A stretch of 35,397 nucleotides of DNA, taken from NCBI GenBank assembly GCA_947384195.1, contig CANDGE010000001.1, positions 1 through 35,397 on the forward strand, in the 5' to 3' direction. The stretch is from an uncultured Clostridia bacterium. GTDB taxonomy: Bacteria > Bacillota > Clostridia > Christensenellales > Pumilibacteraceae. A model generated the notes under the pieces. It made no database searches. It was not told where the DNA came from and saw only the letters and a program-made list of their open reading frames with translations. Shown here piece after piece: positions 31,865 to 35,397 of the stretch. Every line of letters starts with the position of its first letter. Position 1 is the first letter of the stretch. A program made the translations under genes and the position numbers.

Positions 31865-33001
31865 ATGACAAAGATCATCAAACGCACAATGCCGATATTA
31901 ACGGCGGTCACATTGCTATTGACGGTCATGGCGCTCGCGCTCACGCCCGTCGCTTTTGCCGACATAGTAAAGGGCAATACTTACGCAAACGTTGCGGCTG
32001 TTCAAACGCGGCTCGCTACGCTCGGGTATTATCGATCTGCGATAGACGGCATATGGGGTAACGGCACGCTTTCCGCGGTCAAACGGTTTCAAGCCGACAG
32101 CGGGCTCGTCGCAGACGGCGACGTAGGCGGCGCGACCGCTCGCGCGCTCAAAGTGAGCTTGCCCGTTACGGGCGGTATCACGTACAGCAAGACCGATGCG
32201 AACGTCGCCGCCGTTCAGGCGCGGCTCAAAACGTACGGTTATTACTCGTCGACGGTGGACGGAGCTTGGGGCAAAGGCACTCTGCGCGCCGTACTCAAAT
32301 ATCAGTCCGAAAACGGTATGACCGTGGACGGCATGGTGGGTCCCGGCACTTCGGGCAAGCTCGGCATAACGCTGTCTACGGCGGCGCGGTCGGGCGGGAT
32401 AAACAAGGGCAAGACGTACGAAAACGTCAAAGCCGTGCAAACGGCGCTCAAATCTCGCGGATATTATACGTCGACGGTGGACGGAGCTTGGGGCAAGCGC
32501 ACCATGTGCGCGGTCATGAGCTTTCAGTCGGACAACGGCTTGACGGTGGACGGCGTAGTGGGGAGCGCGACCGAGCGTAAGCTCGGCATAACTCTCGGCA
32601 GCGGCGGATCGTCGGGCGGCAGCGGCTCGGGCTCGATCGGCAACATCTCGCAAGCCGATCTCGATCTGTTGGCGCGTTGCGTTTACGGCGAGTCGCGCGG
32701 CGAGCCGTATAACGGTCAGGTCGCCGTGGCGGCGGTCGTGCTCAATCGAGTAAAATCGTCTAAATTTCCCAATACTATTTACGGCGTTATTTATCAAAAG
32801 AACGCATTTACCGCGGTCAACGACGGGCAGATAAATTTAACGCCCAATCAGACGGCGTACAACGCCGCGCGCGATGCGTTGGGCGGTTGGGATCCGACAG
32901 GCGGGTGTTTGTATTACTACAATCCCGCGACAGCCACTTCGAGCTGGATATGGACGCTTACCGTGCATATCAGGATCGGCAGACACAACTTTGCACTGTA
33001 A
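31865..33001 (+). CDS. sleB: Spore cortex-lytic enzyme SleB with three peptidoglycan-binding repeats
   Basis: A 378-residue secreted enzyme that cuts spore cortex peptidoglycan during germination; SleB proteins are lytic transglycosylases acting at muramic-delta-lactam. A signal peptide (about residues 1-32, ending AFA) is followed by three peptidoglycan-binding domains (about 37-96, 104-166 and 181-246), each with a GYY...DGxWG...V..FQ pattern, then a Gly/Ser linker and the SleB (Hydrolase_2) domain from about residue 265. The catalytic glutamate should be E276 in YGESRGE. The end (GGCLYYYNPATATSSWIW, then IGRHNFAL) is typical. Most SleB proteins carry one binding domain, so three is unusual. 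A AAAGGA site precedes the ATG. ypeB lies 125 bases downstream. Confidence 0.94.
   Translation: MTKIIKRTMPILTAVTLLLTVMALALTPVAFADIVKGNTYANVAAVQTRLATLGYYRSAIDGIWGNGTLSAVKRFQADSGLVADGDVGGATARALKVSLPVTGGITYSKTDANVAAVQARLKTYGYYSSTVDGAWGKGTLRAVLKYQSENGMTVDGMVGPGTSGKLGITLSTAARSGGINKGKTYENVKAVQTALKSRGYYTSTVDGAWGKRTMCAVMSFQSDNGLTVDGVVGSATERKLGITLGSGGSSGGSGSGSIGNISQADLDLLARCVYGESRGEPYNGQVAVAAVVLNRVKSSKFPNTIYGVIYQKNAFTAVNDGQINLTPNQTAYNAARDALGGWDPTGGCLYYYNPATATSSWIWTLTVHIRIGRHNFAL
32247..32496 (+). repeat. 28-base exact direct repeat within sleB
   Basis: The stretches 32247-32274 and 32469-32496 are identical (both contain GACGGTGGACGGAGC) and encode the same part of binding domains 2 and 3. Domain 1 differs. 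This points to recent duplication or gene conversion between repeats 2 and 3. Confidence 0.85.
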
Positions 33002-33126
33002 TTAGGCGGCGCACGCGGATAGATCGCGACGTTCGTATCGACGGCGGACTTGCCGCAGTCATGCGGACGTAATACCGATCGCGCGCCGTGCGCTTGCGCT
33101 CGAATAAATCTTACAAAGGAAAAATC

Positions 33127-34245
33127 ATGGTCAACAAACTCAACGAAAAACAAAGCTACGGAATAGTCATTGCGGCTATAATCAGTTCGCTCGTCGTGAT
33201 GATGAGCGGCTTGATAACAGGCATGGTGTACGCGGTGCGCGCACACCGCGAACCGATCGACGCGGGCAGGGATATGGCGCAATATCTGATGGTCGATGCG
33301 GCGTACGAGCTTAAACGCAATATGTCGGCGTTAAGACTGTGCAACGACGCCGAGCCTGCGGAAACGCTCAACAAAACGGCGCTCGTTCATGCGGTGCGTG
33401 CCGAGACGGCGCTCGAATGCCATATGGACGATTGGGCAGACAGTCGCAGTAAAGAGGCGTTCCTTAACGACGTCGCCACCATACTGCACTCTTACAGTCC
33501 GCTCGAAACGATCGAGCTTGCGGATATGCTGTATGCGTATTCGGGCAAGTTCTACGACAGCGTGAGCGGCGGAACGGTGTTTGAATACAACGGCGAGCTG
33601 ATGTCGGACAACGGTGTCATCGATCCCGATATAGAGATCACGCAAGACGATATCGACCGAGCCGCCGCGCTCGTGGAAAGCGCGCTCGGCACGTCGCGCG
33701 TCGAGTATGTGGGCGCGTGGGGCGGCAATATGGAGTTTTACACCGAACGCAACGGAAATACCGGCTATGCGCTCGTGTGCAACGGCAAAATAAAGGAGTA
33801 CTCGTTCATGCGCGATGACGACGGTCAAAAAACGGACGTTGAGCAAGCTGAAAAGCTCGCGCTCCAAGCCGCCGCCGCATGCGGATACGACGATCTTGCG
33901 GTGCGTTGGAGCGAAGATCTCGGCAGGTCTGTCGGCGTGATAATGTGCAGGTCGTATAACGGCGCGCTCGCAACAGACGACTATGCGTCTGCGGTAGTCG
34001 TGGGCGACGAAACGGTATCGTTCACCGCGGGCGGTTGCGACTGCGAGCACAAGGATATCCCGTCGCCCAAGGTGACCGAAGAACAAGCCAAGCGTTCGGC
34101 GGACGGCGGCGGCGACGGTACGCTCGTAGTGCGCAAAATAAACGGCGTGGAGCGCATTTGCTACGAATACCGCTACGATCTCGACGACGGAGTTCACTTC
34201 GTGTACGTTTGCGCCGAGAACGGTAAGCAGATAGAAGTTAAATAA
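33127..34245 (+). CDS. ypeB: Germination protein YpeB
   Basis: A 372-residue protein needed in Bacillus to place and protect SleB in the spore. One N-terminal membrane segment lies at about residues 9-34, followed by an extracytoplasmic region. An N-terminal helical part (RNMSALRLCNDAEPAETLNK) is followed by PepSY-like units: ITQDDIDRAAALVESALGT, then KTDVEQAEKLALQAAAACGY and PKVTEEQAKRSADGGGDGTL. It is shorter than Bacillus YpeB (about 450 residues). The ATG at 33127 has an AAAGGA site and is preferred over an earlier open codon at 33088. It directly follows sleB, the normal order. The 125-base gap between them shows nothing I recognise. Confidence 0.88.
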   Translation: MVNKLNEKQSYGIVIAAIISSLVVMMSGLITGMVYAVRAHREPIDAGRDMAQYLMVDAAYELKRNMSALRLCNDAEPAETLNKTALVHAVRAETALECHMDDWADSRSKEAFLNDVATILHSYSPLETIELADMLYAYSGKFYDSVSGGTVFEYNGELMSDNGVIDPDIEITQDDIDRAAALVESALGTSRVEYVGAWGGNMEFYTERNGNTGYALVCNGKIKEYSFMRDDDGQKTDVEQAEKLALQAAAACGYDDLAVRWSEDLGRSVGVIMCRSYNGALATDDYASAVVVGDETVSFTAGGCDCEHKDIPSPKVTEEQAKRSADGGGDGTLVVRKINGVERICYEYRYDLDDGVHFVYVCAENGKQIEVK

Positions 34246-34255
34246 TACAGACATA

Positions 34256-34293
34256 CGAAATGCGGAACGACATGAAAGTCGCTCCGCATTTCG
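34256..34293 (+). terminator. Hairpin terminator after ypeB
   Basis: A 16-base stem (34256-34271 with 34278-34293, one mismatch) around a six-base loop, followed by CATCGTTTT. The T-run is short and interrupted, but the stem is very stable. Confidence 0.65.
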
Positions 34294-34337
34294 CATCGTT
34301 TTGCGGATACGCATCCTGTCCAAATTTTGTCAAACGC

Positions 34338-34366
34338 TTGCAAAACCGTCGCGATTGTGTTAGAAT
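34338..34366 (+). promoter_or_regulatory. Sigma-A promoter for the corA leader
   Basis: TTGCAA at 34338-34343, a 17-base spacer, and TAGAAT at 34361-34366. Transcription should begin near 34373, at the edge of the GGAGGAG site that serves the small ORF at 34384. Confidence 0.7.
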
Positions 34367-34383
34367 AGCGGTGGAGGAGAGCA

Positions 34384-34416
34384 ATGGACAGTTCCGACGG
34401 CAGTTGTAATAGTTGA
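34384..34416 (+). CDS. Ten-residue leader ORF upstream of corA
   Basis: A minimal ORF encoding MDSSDGSCNS, with a strong GGAGGAG site just before its ATG. It is in a different frame from corA and stops 49 bases before the corA start. Two mutually exclusive hairpins begin four bases after its stop. This resembles leader peptides that control transcription or translation of downstream genes; in Salmonella, small ORFs control the Mg transporter genes mgtA and mgtCB. No run of a single rare or special codon is seen, so any signal it senses is unclear. It could also be chance. Confidence 0.45.
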   Translation: MDSSDGSCNS

Positions 34417-34419
34417 TTT

Positions 34420-34451
34420 CGCGCTCGCGCTTTGCGGGCGCGATACGCCCG
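34420..34451 (+). promoter_or_regulatory. Two competing hairpins in the corA leader
   Basis: Hairpin A pairs 34420-34428 with 34434-34442 (9 bp, one wobble pair). Hairpin B pairs 34435-34440 with 34446-34451 (6 bp, GC-rich). They share 34435-34440, so only one can form. A ribosome stopped on the leader ORF would cover the 5' arm of A and favour B. Confidence 0.5.
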
Positions 34452-34465
34452 TTGTTAAGCGTTTT

Positions 34466-35397
34466 ATGTTAAAAGTGTATGCTATGGAAAGCGGTAAGCG
34501 CGAGCTTGCCGAGCGCGACGCGATCACGCCCGGAACGTGGATCAATCTCGAAAACCCGTCCGACCTCGAAGTGGAGCTTGTGGGCAAGGCGACGGGTATC
34601 CCCGAGGACATGCTCAAAGCGGCGCTCGACGAGGAAGAGCGCGCGCGTATAGACGTAGACGACGACGTCACGCTCGTGCTCGTCGACATACCCGTTATAA
34701 ACGAGGAAAAAGATACGTACGTGTATTCGACGCTGCCGCTCGCGATGGTGTTCAATAAAGACTATTTCGTTACGGTTTGTTTGCGCGAAACGTCGGTGCT
34801 CGGCGATTTCGTGACAAAGGCGATACGCAATTTCGACGTCAATAAGCGCACGCGGTTTATTTATCAGATACTGTACTGCAACGCGACCAAATATTTGTAC
34901 TATCTCAAGCTTATCGACCGCACGGCGAGCCGCATACAGCAGTCGCTCCACCGCGCGCTCAAAAACACCGAACTTATCAAGCTGTTGGATCTCGATAAAG
35001 CGCTCGTTTATTTTTCGACGTCGCTCAACGCCAATCAAATAGTCATAGACAGGATACGCGCGTTGTCGACCATCAAGCATTACGAGGACGACAACGATCT
35101 TTTGGACGACGTAATAATAGAGAACAAGCAGGCGATAGAAATGGCGTCCATACACCGCGAAGTCTTGTCGGGCACGATGGATGCGTTTGCGTCGGTCATA
35201 TCCAACAACCAAAATATCGTAATGAAGCTGTTGACGGCGATAACGATCTTATTGACGATACCGACGTTGATAAGCGGGCTTTGGGGCATGAACGTGCTCG
35301 TGCCGTTTTCCGAAAGTCCGTACGGGTTTTGGATAGTGCTCGGGATAATTGTGGCGATACTCGTTCCCGTCATAATCGTAATGATACGAAAACGAAT
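34466..35397 (+). CDS. corA: CorA-family magnesium transporter, 3' end outside the window
   Basis: At least 310 residues of a CorA-type divalent cation channel. The N terminus (MLKVYAMESGKRELAERDAI, then PGTWINLENPSDLE) is a standard CorA start, so the gene is complete at this end. A long alpha/beta and coiled region follows, then the first membrane segment ending in the selectivity motif GMN (GLWGMNV, near base 35280) and a second membrane segment. The frame is still open at 35397 with RKRI, so only the last few residues are missing. There is no ribosome site before the ATG at 34466. The upstream leader ORF and hairpins suggest control by magnesium or translation. Nickel or cobalt are other possible cargoes. 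Confidence 0.92.
   Translation, partial: MLKVYAMESGKRELAERDAITPGTWINLENPSDLEVELVGKATGIPEDMLKAALDEEERARIDVDDDVTLVLVDIPVINEEKDTYVYSTLPLAMVFNKDYFVTVCLRETSVLGDFVTKAIRNFDVNKRTRFIYQILYCNATKYLYYLKLIDRTASRIQQSLHRALKNTELIKLLDLDKALVYFSTSLNANQIVIDRIRALSTIKHYEDDNDLLDDVIIENKQAIEMASIHREVLSGTMDAFASVISNNQNIVMKLLTAITILLTIPTLISGLWGMNVLVPFSESPYGFWIVLGIIVAILVPVIIVMIRKR

Noticed and set aside
34384..34466. A frameshift that would join the small leader ORF to corA
   Set aside because: CorA has a complete, normal N terminus from 34466, so no extra residues are needed.
1..35397. CRISPR arrays, tRNA or rRNA genes, insertion sequences and integrases
   Set aside because: I looked for regular repeats, clover-leaf sequences, transposase motifs and paired inverted ends and found none.

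Overview
The window looks like a chromosomal segment of an endospore-forming Clostridia-type Firmicute, probably from an uncultured gut lineage. The support is stage II sporulation protein R, the cortex-lytic enzyme SleB with YpeB, consensus sigma-A promoters, AGGAGG-type ribosome sites, and the gene families as a group. Most genes are moderately GC-rich, with many GCG, GTC and GAC codons, which leaves long stop-free antisense frames. One block of about 2.4 kb (28964 to about 31410) is strikingly AT-rich and stands apart. I cannot name a genus from sequence alone.

Layout. 1-5588: the C-terminal part of an ABC permease (cut by the window edge), a DUF1624/HGSNAT-like membrane protein, an acyl-CoA synthetase-like ligase, a PhnP-like metallo-beta-lactamase-fold hydrolase, and a small TM1266-type hydrogenase-associated regulator behind a long leader. 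5718-10373: an SsuA/TauA-type binding lipoprotein and permease without an ATPase gene, then a CtpE-like P-type ATPase. 10503-13594: an orphan OmpR-type response regulator and a permease-upp uracil salvage operon. 13631-14225: a gene-poor gap holding a 49-residue, ten-cysteine protein on the minus strand. 14226-19878: secA, prfB, tsaD and a DUF1648-like membrane protein. 19982-21675 (minus strand): a TetR regulator and an amidase-like protein that has lost its zinc ligands. 21809-24346: a CopA-type copper ATPase carrying an in-frame, ribosome-site-driven internal start for a CopZ-like chaperone. 24481-28963: a 1228-residue membrane-anchored repeat protein and a nucleoside hydrolase-like protein. 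29026-31186: an AT-rich type II restriction-modification pair. 31290-34245: spoIIR, sleB and ypeB. 34384-35397: a tiny leader ORF with competing hairpins, then corA, which runs off the window.

How the genes fit together. spoIIR acts in the signal from forespore to mother cell, while SleB and YpeB act together in cortex breakdown at germination, so the right end is a sporulation/germination block. The uracil permease and Upp form a salvage unit with overlapping stop and start. The CopA/CopZ arrangement suggests that a pump and a soluble chaperone are made from one frame. The restriction and methylase genes overlap and are probably co-transcribed.

The most unusual points are: (1) several genes whose good promoters end 6-10 bases before the start codon, with no ribosome site, predicting leaderless mRNAs (both P-type ATPases, the HGSNAT-like gene, the methylase and perhaps spoIIR); (2) the internal CopZ start inside copA and the DKTAT variant of the CopA phosphorylation motif; (3) the uORF/hairpin leader of corA; (4) the 1228-residue repeat protein with a perfect inverted repeat over its promoter; (5) the unannotated ten-cysteine small protein.
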